A DNA stretch of 64,000 nucleotides from Sarcocystis neurona (lineage: Eukaryota > Apicomplexa > Conoidasida > Eucoccidiorida > Sarcocystidae). The position numbers and the translations under genes were made by a program. The stretch is taken from NCBI GenBank assembly GCA_000727475.1, contig KL647305.1, positions 1,156,788-1,220,787 on the forward strand, in the 5' to 3' direction. The notes beneath the pieces are model-generated. The model saw nothing but the letters and a program-made list of their open reading frames with translations. It was not told where the DNA came from and ran no database searches. Positions 34,846 through 44,149 of this stretch are shown in pieces. The stretch's first letter is position 1; every line of letters begins with the position of its first letter.

Positions 34846-37800
34846 GAGGAGAGAGAGAGGTGTAATTGTATACACAAGCATGCAGCACTCATATAAAGAT
34901 ATAGGTATACATCCTACATGCATCATACATATATACAAATACGCAGACGAGCATATAGAATTGCACGCAGATGTGTGTATATATATATATATATTGATAG
35001 AGAGATATCTACATGTGGAAGTAGTTCTATATATATAGGTGTATGTAGTACCGGCTACGTAGAATTGACGTCTGTGAGGAAGTCAGTGCCCACAATCACG
35101 TACTTTTAGGCATGCGTGTCTATTAAAGCAAGCTGCGAAAGAAAAAACGACAGGGAGTGAGACGTCACACATACATCATCAGGGGTCTTCTCGTCGGAAA
35201 GCAGTTCGTCTCCTTCAAAAGCAGGCTCTGCGGCACCGTCTGCTTGCTGCACTTGCTGCAGATCTTCGTCGGTAGAAGCAGAAGCTGCTGCAGCTGCTTG
35301 CTGCATGCAGAACGCAAAGACCTTAGCGTCGTCGATCACCCGCTCGACCTGAAGCTGCGCAGCAATCGCTATTAGCCGGGTCCTGCAAACGAAGGACGCC
35401 AGCAGCCACAGCACCAGGGTTTGGTCTATAGCAGAGCAGCAGCAGCATCTCCAGCGCACCACTTGACGCGTCACAGCCGTCGCGGCGGTCCTGCGCATCA
35501 GCAAATTACCCTTCGGTCCCCCCTACAGCACCAGCGCGCTCGAGCAAGAGCGCCACAACACGCCAGCGGGGGCCACAGCACCAGCTGCGCGGAACTGCAG
35601 CAGGACAGCAGCACCAGCTGCAGCGGCGGCAACTCAGTGTAAGCCCTATCAGTCATTCACTCAAGCACAACAGAAAGAAAGACGCTCTCGCGCCCGCGCC
35701 GCATGCAAACGCGGCATGTTAGGCGAGATCTGATGGGTTTTCCTCTACGCAGCTACAGCTGTCTGCGCATGTCCACGCGACACATCTTATTAATGTGTAC
35801 GTACGCAGAGGTACGTCCGTGTCCATTTTCCCGCGCATGCGCATGGTATGTCACGTGCGCACGTATGTACATGCACGTAAATACATACACATCTATATAT
35901 ATAGTTACGTAGAGAGACGCACAGATAGATAGATAGATAGACAGATAGATAGATAGATATAGATAGATAGATAGATACACGCATACATGCGTACGCATAT
36001 ACGTATATACATTCATACTGTCACGGTCGGCGCATTCCACGTAGAACACACGGTCTGAAGGCATAACCAAGAGTTACCGATGTCAAAATGAGATGCCAAC
36101 AATATAGCCCCCCACGCACGCAGATACAGCGACTCACAGGGAATTCTAAAAACTTGCGGAACGTATCCCCCGGAGAGGTTCTTGACAACATTCACAAAGA
36201 CGTTGGCCCCTCCACCAAATGGCGGAATCACCGCATACGGGTGCGCTCGCATACGCAAGTGTCTTACACATGTGTACATACATAAGTAAACGTACATCTA
36301 TGTAATTGCGTGCTGGCATCTACACATATATATATACATATAGAGAGAGAGAGATTCAGAGTTGTTAAGGTGTACATACACTTCAAATAGGCCTTTCAAG
36401 CTGTACGTGGGTCCCTTCACACATAATCACCTTCGGGCGGCTAGGCTGAAGTGAGCGGGCTGGCGGAGGAAGCCAGAACGGTTTTCGGGAAGACAAGTGG
36501 CTTCGCGGTGTCTCTCACGCAAACCAGATGTTCCTTACACGTCGGCGAATAAAAATCGTACATTTACCGATGCATACAGGCCTACGCAGAGGTAGACAGG
36601 AGATGACTTGCGAACGACCTAAGACGCAGAGGTGTACGTACACTGTACGGTCGGCTGTGGCGCAGCCGACTCGGTGGAGGAAGTATTTGCAGAGTTCATC
36701 AGGAATAATCGGCTCCTCTTCCGCCAGCAGCTGCAGAATTTCGTCGTCTCTTTCTGTGAGCAAATCATCGATTCCCAGCACGCCTCGCCAGGGCTGCTGC
36801 TTTTCTGCCTGATCCTCTTCTTCTCCTTCATACAGGTCCTCCTCCTCCTCCTGCTCTTCTTCTTCTTCTCCAAATTCTACGTTCTCCTCCTCTTCAAGTC
36901 CCACATCCGCATCTATAATGTCACCGTAGTTGTCTGCTGCCTCTATATCGATCTCTTCCTCTACGCCGACTGCTGCTGCCGCGCACCCGCTGTCGTCCTC
37001 GTCGAAGACCACGCCGTCCTCGTAATCTGCGCTGCTGCTGCTTGCGCCTGGGTAAGGCAGCATGTTGCAGTAGGCAGCATCTTCCGTAGGAATGCTGCAG
37101 CTGCCGCTTGCCAGCTCCCCTTCTCCCACCCCCTCCAGGCCACCGCTGCTGCTGTCGTACACCAAGCTGCTGTCGCTACAGGGCATGCTGCTGGTGTACT
37201 CTACTACGCTGCTGCCCTCGTAACCGATGAGCCCCCCGTCATCCGGGTTGCTGCTGTACGCGTCTCCAACGCCACTGCTGCTGCTGCTGAAATTGTCGTA
37301 CACGCACAACTGCTGTGTTCCTCCCTCATGGTAATACTGCTGGCTGAGCCCGCAGGTGCTGCTGCCATCCGCACTGCTGCTGCTGGTCTCCGAACTGCTG
37401 CTGCCGTAGTTATTCACGAAGCCTACGCTGCCGCTGCTGCTGCTGTCGCCGGCGCCGAGGCCGCCGTCTGCGCTGTTGCTGTGGCATAGGTAGTTGCTAG
37501 CAAATCCGATGCAGCTGTCGCCACACGCGGCCGCGCTGTCGCTGCTGTTGTAACCGCTGTCGAAGACCATGCCGCTGCTGCTGCTTCCATCCCCACCGTA
37601 GCCGTCAGTGAACTCTGCGCTGCTGTTTCCATCTGCGCTGCTGCTGTAGCTGCCAACCATGCCTCCGCAGCTGCTGTTGTAGCTGCTGTCGAAAATTTGA
37701 ATCCCCAGGCTGCTGCCGTAGCTGCTGCTGTCGGCCAACGGTAGCTGCTGCGATACAGTTAGGAATGAGGAAGACGCACCGCCAACTGCACCCTCTCCAG

Positions 37801-40561
37801 CAGCTCCCGCTGGGTCTAGTTCATAGGCTGCTGCCGTCGCTTTCCACGTCAGTGGCACGTCTCCGCTGGACACAAGCGACTCCGCTGCCCAGTGGCCCAC
37901 TGCTGCTCCTTCTTCGGTCCCTCCTCCGCCTTGAAGGTCGCCTGCGAACGGCACTGGAACTGCTGCTGCTTGCAGTGACGACGCTGCTACTGCTGCGTCG
38001 CCTCCTTCAAACAGGGCCTCTGCTGGTGCACCTCCTCCATCCAGCGCTGCGCCTGTTTCGTTGATGTCGACGCCTAGGGCGACTCCTGCGGTACTAGCTA
38101 GCGATATCGCTGCTCCCCGGAGTGACGCTGCTGCTGCTGCATCAAATGACGCTGCTGTTGGTGCGTCAAGTGATGCTGCTGCCGCATCAAGTGACGCCGC
38201 TGCTGCTTCACCAAGTGACGCTGCTGCTGCTTCACCAAGTGACGCTGCTTCACCAAGTGACGCTGCTGCTGCCTCACCAAGTGACGCTGCTGCTGCTTCA
38301 CCAAGTGACGGTGCTGCTGCTTCACCAAGTAACGCTGCAGCTGTTGCGTCAAGTGGTGCGCTTGCTGCTGCTTCACCAAGTGACGCTGCTTCACCAAGTG
38401 ACGCTGCTGCTGCCTCACCAAGTGACGCTGCTGCTGCTTCACCAAGTGACGGTGCTGCTGCTTCACCAAGTAACGCTGCAGCTGTTGCGTCAAGTGGTGC
38501 GCTTGCTGCTGCTTCACCAAGTAACGCTGTTGCTGCAGCATCAAATGAGGCTGTTCCTGGTACGTCAAGTGACACTGCTGCTGGCACGTCAAGTGACGCT
38601 GCTGCTGGCACGTCAAGTGACGCTGCTGCTACTGCATCAGGTAACGCTGCCGCTGGTACGTCAAGTGATGTCGCTGCTGATGCTTCACCAAGTGACGCTG
38701 CCACGGCCGCTGCACCAAGTGACGCTGCCGCTGCTACTGCACCAAGTGACGCTGCTGCTACGGCATCAAGTTGTCCTGCTGCTGTTGCGTCAAATGATGT
38801 CCCTCCTGCTGCATCAAGTGACGCTGCCGCTGCTGCTGTATCCAGTGACGCTGCCGCTGCTGCTGCACCAAGTGACGCTGCTGCTACGGCATGAAGTTGT
38901 CCTGCTGCTGTTGCGTCAAGTGATGTCCCTCCTGCTGCATCACGTGACGCTGCTGCTGCTGTTGCGTCAAGTGGTGCTGCCGCCGTTGCGCCAAGCGACG
39001 CTGTTGTTGCTGTATCAAGTGATGCTCCTGCTGTCGCTGTGTGAAGTGATGCTGCTGCTACTGCGGCTGTATCAAGTGACGCTGCTGACGCTGCCGCGTC
39101 AAGTGATGCCGCTGCTACTGTATCGAGTGATGCTGCTGCTGTTGTATCAAGGGAGACTGCTGCTGCAGCATCGAATGCTGCCGCTGCTGCTTCTGGCGTT
39201 GTACCATAGGCTGCCTCTGCGCCGCCGGAAGGTGCTGCCGGTAGAACATTGACTTCTGCCCCAAAGCAAGCACCCGCTGTTTCGCCAGTTGCCGCGTGTC
39301 CTGTGTCTGCGTCTCCTAGTCCACCTCTGCCCCCTGCAGCTGCCGCGTGTCCTTCTAGTGCACCAGTTGCTGCTTTTTCTGCGGCTGCTGCTCTCCGTCC
39401 TTCAGAATCTGGTGCATCTTGGCGTACCACGATGAGCGGCGGAGCAAGGCATTCGAGCTGCTCTGACACCCCTCGTGCAGCTGTTGCTTGTCCACCCTGG
39501 TCTGCTGATCCTTCTCCTGCTGCAAACGTATGCCGTGTCCCTGCTGTCGCTGATTCTCCTCCTGTTTGTTGTGCTGCTAGGTATTCCTCTATAGGGAGCC
39601 CCCAGCCAACCGTACTCACTGACGCCACTTCTCCTGCAGCAGCAGCTGCGCGTTGTTCTCCTGGTCCAAGTAGTGCTACTCCTTCCGCCCCTTCTGTCCC
39701 TGCAGCTGCTTCTTCGTTTGGTGCAGCAGCCGTTTCTCTATCTGATTCTCCTACTGAAGCCGGTGCGTCCCTCTGTAGAGCTGCTCTTTGTTCTGCTGCA
39801 GCTGCACCTGCTGCTGCTGCTTCTGGTAATCTTGATTCTGCTTCTGCTGCTGCTGGTGGCCCCTCTGCAGCTGTTGCTTCTCCCGCAAGTACAGTCTCGC
39901 GTTCTGCTGCTGCTTCTCCTTCTGTCCCTGCTGCTGAAAAAACTACTGCGTCTGCAGCTGCCTGTCGTTCTCCAGCTGTTGCTTCTGTTGTTTTAGTTGC
40001 TCCTTCCTCGTCAGCTGCCGCCCCTCGTGCTGCTGCTGCTGCTGGCGCTTCGTCTACTGCCAACGCTTCTTCCCGCGCTGCCGCTGCTGCTTTCCCGGAG
40101 CTGGACTCCAGTTTCGTCTCTTCTGGTGTTGAGCTTCGGCCTACATCTTCCTTTGAAACTGCCTCTGGTTCCTCTCCTGCTGACTCTGCTTCTGCAGGTG
40201 AACTCACTTCCGTCCTTGCTGCTGCTCCTGCTGTCAGTCCTGCTGCCACCGCAGCTGGTGTTTCTGCAAACGTCGGCGCCCCCTCAGAGGCGGATGTAGT
40301 TGCCCCTGGTGCCGCCGCTGCGTCACTTGCTTCTGTAGCAGTTGTCTGGGCTGCTGCTGCTTCTTCTGTGTGCGCTGCTGCTACAGCTGCTTCTCCTGTG
40401 TCCGCGGCAGCTGCTACGCAAGCTGCTGCTTCTGCTGCTTGTCTGTCTGATCGTGGTTCTCCATTTGAAGGCGCACTGCTTGTCCCTTCTTCCGCCGTGA
40501 TGCCTACACATTCTGCTGTGCCGCCGCTCCTAGCACGGCATTCCGAGGAGTCTTCCTCCAT
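30937..40561 (-). CDS. TAF10: TFIID subunit TAF10, three exons, giant low-complexity extensions
   Basis: TAF10 is a histone-fold subunit of the TFIID general transcription factor (and of SAGA in other eukaryotes), acting in the nucleus. Exons: 40561-36642, 35382-35175 and 32667-30937, giving 1,952 residues. The histone fold runs over the exon 1/2 junction: IIPDELCKYFLHRVG at 1285-1299, then ADRTV joined to TRLIAIAAQLQVERVIDDAK at 1308-1327. This matches the family pattern of (V/I)IPD, a helix with Y(Y/F)L and G, then D-R-x-x-R-L-(I/L)-A-(V/L)-A-x-Q and a V-x-D-A helix. The junction gives an unbroken Val codon with donor GTACGT and acceptor TTTGCAG. The family usually has about 120-220 residues; here about 1,250 Ala/Ser/Glu-rich residues precede the fold and about 620 Ala/Pro-rich residues follow. 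The start is the first ATG of the open frame. The identification rests on the fold; the third exon rests on its acceptor and phase. Confidence 0.85.
32779..33780 (+). CDS. Plus-strand coding-like pieces inside the second TAF10 intron
   Basis: Three pieces look coding on the strand opposite TAF10: up to about 33027 (PAAGAAAPATQGGVLQLQSK), about 33028-33240 (EYEEPATGNRREVV then Ala/Thr-rich to TAG), and about 33535-33715, where a coil KETGQYLKQLQIEL precedes a basic stretch and a possible donor GTATGT at 33716. They do not share one frame and I could not join them by convincing splice sites. They could be a nested gene, a relic, or chance in CAG-rich sequence. Confidence 0.3.
33781..35105. other. 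Microsatellite-rich intron sequence
   Basis: This part of TAF10 intron 2 is built of GTACAC/TACGTG-rich sequence with AT microsatellites (about 33970-33985, 34809-34831, 34975-34993) and a GA-rich run at 34832-34860. Open frames across it translate to Ile-Tyr or His-Thr-Arg repeats and are not genes. Confidence 0.7.
35175..35382 (-). CDS. TAF10: TAF10 exon 2: second half of the histone fold
   Basis: The acceptor is CCTTCGTTTGCAG and the donor GTATGT. The exon completes the split Val codon and reads TRLIAIAAQLQ, then VERVIDDAKVFAFCMQQ, the central and last helices of the TAF10 fold, followed by poly-Ala and an acidic tail. It ends in phase 0, matching exon 3. Length is 208 bases. Confidence 0.88.
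35919..35978. repeat. (GATA)n microsatellite
   Basis: About 60 bases of GATA/GACA tetranucleotide repeat in the first TAF10 intron, broken by one dinucleotide insertion. It produces a false frame of Ile-Ser-Leu-Tyr repeats on the minus strand. Confidence 0.9.
36642..40561 (-). CDS. TAF10: TAF10 exon 1: Ala-rich and Ser/Gly-rich N-terminal region plus first half of the histone fold
   Basis: Residues 1-450 are Ala/Glu-rich. Residues of about 450-890 are tandem variants of AAASLDxA and AAASLGEA, with a 47-residue exact duplication. Residues of about 960-1,190 are Ser/Gly/Tyr/Asp-rich, and 1,210-1,255 is an acidic run. A short folded part begins near WRGVLGIDDLL, as in other TAF10 proteins, where a conserved helix precedes the IPD motif. 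The exon ends two bases into a Val codon at donor GTACGT (36641-36636). The opposite strand is also open over most of the exon because GCN/NGC repeats lack stops both ways; I treat those frames as shadows. Confidence 0.85.
38229..38510. repeat. 141-bp exact tandem duplication in TAF10 exon 1
   Basis: Units 38229-38369 and 38370-38510 look identical over 141 bases (47 codons). On the coding strand each gives a block of APLDATAAALLGEAAAPSL followed by SLGEAAAA repeats. A diverged third start follows. The lack of differences in a repeat otherwise full of variants points to a recent event or an assembly repeat. Confidence 0.85.
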
Positions 40562-40599
40562 AGCCGGCGGCTTCGTAGGTTGAAAGACTTTTCACATAG

Positions 40600-41270
40600 A
40601 CATATATATGTATACACATGTATATTGTTGCACACGCAGCCGCACACCCAGATACACGCTGAGTTAAGTTTACGCGTCTCTATAATTAGACACGTATGTG
40701 TGTCCAATCAGGGAGACATACGCGTAAAGAAACACAGATATGTTCATATATATATATATATGTACAAAGAGAGAGACGGGCACAAACACACATACATATA
40801 TATATATATACGTACGGATGTACTTGTGTAGACGCTTACGTGTCACGAGTATTGTACACTTCCGACATCTGCCCGTGTACATCCGAGCTTCTTCACACGG
40901 CGTATTCGATGGATGACGAAAGGCTTTGCTGTCTTAAGAGCTCAGTGGGACCTAGCTAGACGAGAACAAAAAAAGGTGATGAGGAGGAAGAAAGCGACGA
41001 AAGGCAAGAAGCACAACCGAAAGTAGCACAGCACTGATGTAAGTGCATCAGCACACAGCACAACATCCAGGAGTAAGCAGCAGCAATAATGGATGGAGTA
41101 GTCGTTAGTATATATATAATAACAGCCGCGTATTATTACTAGGGGAGTGGACCTGATAGCGGCGGTTACAATCTGTTGTAACAGTAGAGACTTGCCCCGC
41201 AGAAGTAGAAGGGGAGTGATGGTCTGCCGAGTGGCCGGACCTGCAAAAATTTTCGTACAGGCGTCCCAAA
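40600..41270. other. Spacer upstream of TAF10
   Basis: No gene is seen. It should hold the TAF10 promoter and 5' untranslated region (minus strand, so to the right of 40561). It has AT microsatellites at about 40746-40762 and 40795-40812. No TATA box or other motif can be assigned with confidence. Confidence 0.5.
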
Positions 41271-41870
41271 CGTAGTAGTTGTACTAGTGGTAGTAGTAGT
41301 AATAGTAGTAGTAGTGGTAGTAGTAAGGGGACGAGAAGCAGCAGGAGTAGTATAGCGACAGTCGTTTACTAGTAATAGCAGTAGTAGTAGAATAGTAGTA
41401 ATAGGAGCAATGTCGAAGTAGTACTAGGAACGAGTGCAGGAGTAGTATAGTAGTAGTGATTGCACAGTAACAACAGTATTGATAGTTGTGTAGTACGTGT
41501 AGTAGTAGTGGTAGCAGTAGTAGCACCAGTAGTAATAGCAGTAGTATTCTAGTACTACTGAGTGGTAGTATACTAGTAGTAATACTGGTTGAGTGGTAGT
41601 ATACTAGTAGTAATACTGGTTATAGTAGTAGTAGTTGCGGGAGCGATAACAGGAGTCGCGGAAGTCGTAATATCACAAGTACGACGCGGGAAGCAATAGT
41701 AGTGCCTGCGAAGAAGCAGAACTGGAACTAGTCGCAGGAGCTGGTGGAGGACGAGAACTGAAAGCTGAGGTCGCAGAAAAGAAGTAGTAGTTGTTGTCGT
41801 AGTAGTAGGAAGGATGAGTATTAGTAGCAGGACGAGCAGTACGGGTAGCTGAAGAACTCGCGTAGTCGAA
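41270..41870. repeat. GTA/TAG trinucleotide-rich tract with a 31-bp tandem duplication
   Basis: About 600 bases rich in GTA, TAG and related triplets (poly-Tyr, poly-Leu or poly-Ser if translated). Two exact 31-base copies starting GAGTGGTAGTATACTAG lie at 41560-41590 and 41591-41621. Open frames here have no protein character and I do not call a gene. Confidence 0.75.
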
Positions 41871-41912
41871 GAATTAGTACTATCTGAAGTACGGTCGAAT
41901 GAAGTCCCCCAG

Positions 41913-42209
41913 AAAATATTTTCCTTCCACGTGGAACGCCGACTCACAACGCGCAGCGAAACGCACGTATGTGATTATACATACATTCATCCATTTCTGT
42001 AGATCGCAGGAACAGGTAAAGCACCGGCCGAAAATGATGGTTTACGCAATATGCTCAGGAAGTGGAACCGCCAAGTACGACGGAGTTGCAGATTGCGCGC
42101 GTACCAAAATACGCCAAAGGGTATACGATGGACTGTACGTACACCCTGTCCATGCAAACGTTGCACGAAGATTTCCGGATTCTCATCCAGAGTCGACAGG
42201 CGTTTCTTT
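41913..42209 (+). CDS. Partial unidentified gene, three exon-like blocks
   Basis: Block 1 (about 41913-41966) lies between GTCCCCCAG and GTATGT and reads KIFSFHVERRLTTRSETH. Block 2 (42003-42074) follows CCATTTCTGTAG and reads IAGTGKAPAENDGLRNMLRK before GTACGA. Block 3 (from 42092) reads IARVPKYAKGYTMDCTYTLS, then QTLHEDFRILIQSR, to TAA at about 42211. All joins are phase 0. Blocks 2 and 3 are separated by only 17 bases. I do not recognise the protein. The C-terminus may be real; the 5' end would have to cross the GTA/TAG tract. Confidence 0.45.
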
Positions 42210-43057
42210 AATATACGCATCCTTGAAGATAGGGGAGAACGCAGAGGCTACACGCTCGCTCTCTTTTTCTTCTAGTTCTCAGTAGGACTCTCCAAGCAGG
42301 GAAAAAACGTTAAAGAAAACACCGTCACTGTTCAGCAGCATAAATCTCGAATACCAGGTGGCTTTTTATTTCAGATACGCGCAAGCGGTAGAACGTCGCG
42401 CGGTACCTTTCAGGTGTGTTCTGCGAGAGATAAATTCAGGGATATGCGTGTTCATTAAAAATGGATGTGCCTGCACGGATACATACATATGCAGAGACAG
42501 ACATACGAAGAAATATGAGAGGATGTAGACGAATGAAGAGGCGCAGAACACGCCGGTACTGTTGTACTTGTCTCAGATATGCAGACGAATTTGCGGCATG
42601 TACAGAGAGTGAGAGAGAGTGAGAGAGAGAGTGAGCGAGAGACATAGCGAAAGAGAGACACGGAGAGAGGGAAAGACGGGTAGACAGACCCACTCGGCGC
42701 CCACACCGGTGTACATGCACCAGGAAAATTGGTACAGACACTAGGTGTACATACGTTCGTGAATTTACGTGGACATAGTGGCGCATTACACGCTTTCGTC
42801 GGTCTCCCAAGGCAACTGATGCTGAGGAAAACACAGGCATCATCCGTCGTAGTTGTTCAGGGGCGACGCACCCCGTCGTCCTGCGATAGACGGACGAAAC
42901 CGCAGAAAACGAGGATCGAGAATGGCGGTGCAGGAGACATGAGTTGTTTGTACAGGCAGTTTGAGAGAGATAAAAAAATACGTTGCTGAAGGCGCAAGTT
43001 GTCGGTATTTATGTATACACATATAGAGAATATATATATATATATATATATATATAT

Positions 43058-43430
43058 NNNNNNNNNNNNNNNNNNNNNNNNNNNNNNNNNNNNNNNNNNN
43101 NNNNNNNNNNNNNNNNNNNNNNNNNNNNNNNNNNNNNNNNNNNNNNNNNNNNNNNNNNNNNNNNNNNNNNNNNNNNNNNNNNNNNNNNNNNNNNNNNNNN
43201 NNNNNNNNNNNNNNNNNNNNNNNNNNNNNNNNNNNNNNNNNNNNNNNNNNNNNNNNNNNNNNNNNNNNNNNNNNNNNNNNNNNNNNNNNNNNNNNNNNNN
43301 NNNNNNNNNNNNNNNNNNNNNNNNNNNNNNNNNNNNNNNNNNNNNNNNNNNNNNNNNNNNNNNNNNNNNNNNNNNNNNNNNNNNNNNNNNNNNNNNNNNN
43401 NNNNNNNNNNNNNNNNNNNNNNNNNNNNNN
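43058..43430. other. Assembly gap (373 N) between identical 43-base flanks
   Basis: The left flank (43015-43057) and the start of the right flank (from 43431) are the same: ATACACATATAGAGAATA followed by a long (TA)n. Two contig ends carrying the same sequence were probably left unjoined, so the true gap may be small or absent. The frames that run through the N block are artefacts. Confidence 0.9.
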
Positions 43431-43443
43431 ATACACATATAGA

Positions 43444-43477
<34 letters not shown>

Positions 43478-43816
43478 CCGGCAAGCGAGCGACGCAGCCA
43501 CATCCGATGCCGTTCATGAGCACACGTGCGCACGCATGTGGCGAAAAACGATTCAGAATGAAAAACCGCACGTGGCATAACAAGTGTGGTGTATTTTCAA
43601 GCAAATGAAACAACAACATGCGGACGGCAGCTACAGACAGTGATGGCGCATGCCAAGAAGAAAAGTAGCTCGGGTTGAAATCAGAAGCCACCACCACCCA
43701 CTGAGAGGCGGGTGCACGCCTCTAGGACTGAAACATATGTCTTAAATAAAAAAAACAGTTTTATCCGTGTATATTCATAGCTCTACGTGTGTACATACGT
43801 ATGAATATGTATGTAC

Positions 43817-44149
43817 GCGCATGCTGATGCTCAGTGAGCGTCAGCAGCCAGGCCGCCGTGCAGCTCTTCCAATACCGAAGTGACTTGTAGTCCTCCGTGG
43901 ACATCCCTATTTCAGAGGGGTCCAGTACACGATACACACAGACACAGGCGTCTAAATCCAAATGTGCATACATGTGGGGATAAATGATCCTGCCCTCTTG
44001 AGCGAACACGCTAGAGGAGGCCGCTTAGCACGCACGTCCCCGAAGAACTGTGCGGACGTATGCTGAGATACGTTCTTTAACAGTTCCTACTCTGTCGCCA
44101 GGGAAGACAATTCGGTGTGCGTCATCCAAGCCGCAAGGACAAACGCATC
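43817..44149 (-). CDS. Partial unidentified gene, two exons with a candidate 21-nt intron
   Basis: Exon A (44149-44032) follows an AAACATAG acceptor and reads CVCPCGLDDAHRIVFPGDRV, then GTVKERISAYVRTVLR. Exon B (44010-43817) reads VFAQEGRIIYPHMYAHLDLD, then a stretch containing RVLDPSEIGMSTEDYKSLRY and AAWLLTLTE, and ends at GTACAT in phase 1. The 21 bases between (44031-44011, GTGCTAAG...CTCTAG) contain an in-frame TAA; removing them joins two coherent halves in phase 2. The protein looks globular rather than low-complexity. I do not recognise the family. Further minus-strand exons may lie at about 42.8 kb (for example VALGDRRKRVMRHYVH before GTAAAT). Confidence 0.5.

Noticed and set aside
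33781..35040. Many short frames rich in Ile-Tyr, His-Thr and Cys-Val
   Set aside because: Translations of TATA, CACA and GTGT microsatellites; they occur in all frames and on both strands.
38061..40583. Two plus-strand frames of 277 and 444 codons, Ala/Ser/Pro-rich
   Set aside because: They are the reverse complement of the TAF10 exon 1 repeats. They have no acceptor, domain or independent start, and the other strand carries the histone fold in one uninterrupted frame.
42840..43697. Frames running through the N block
   Set aside because: They consist of unknown residues flanked by Ile-Tyr repeats from (TA)n; no coding evidence.
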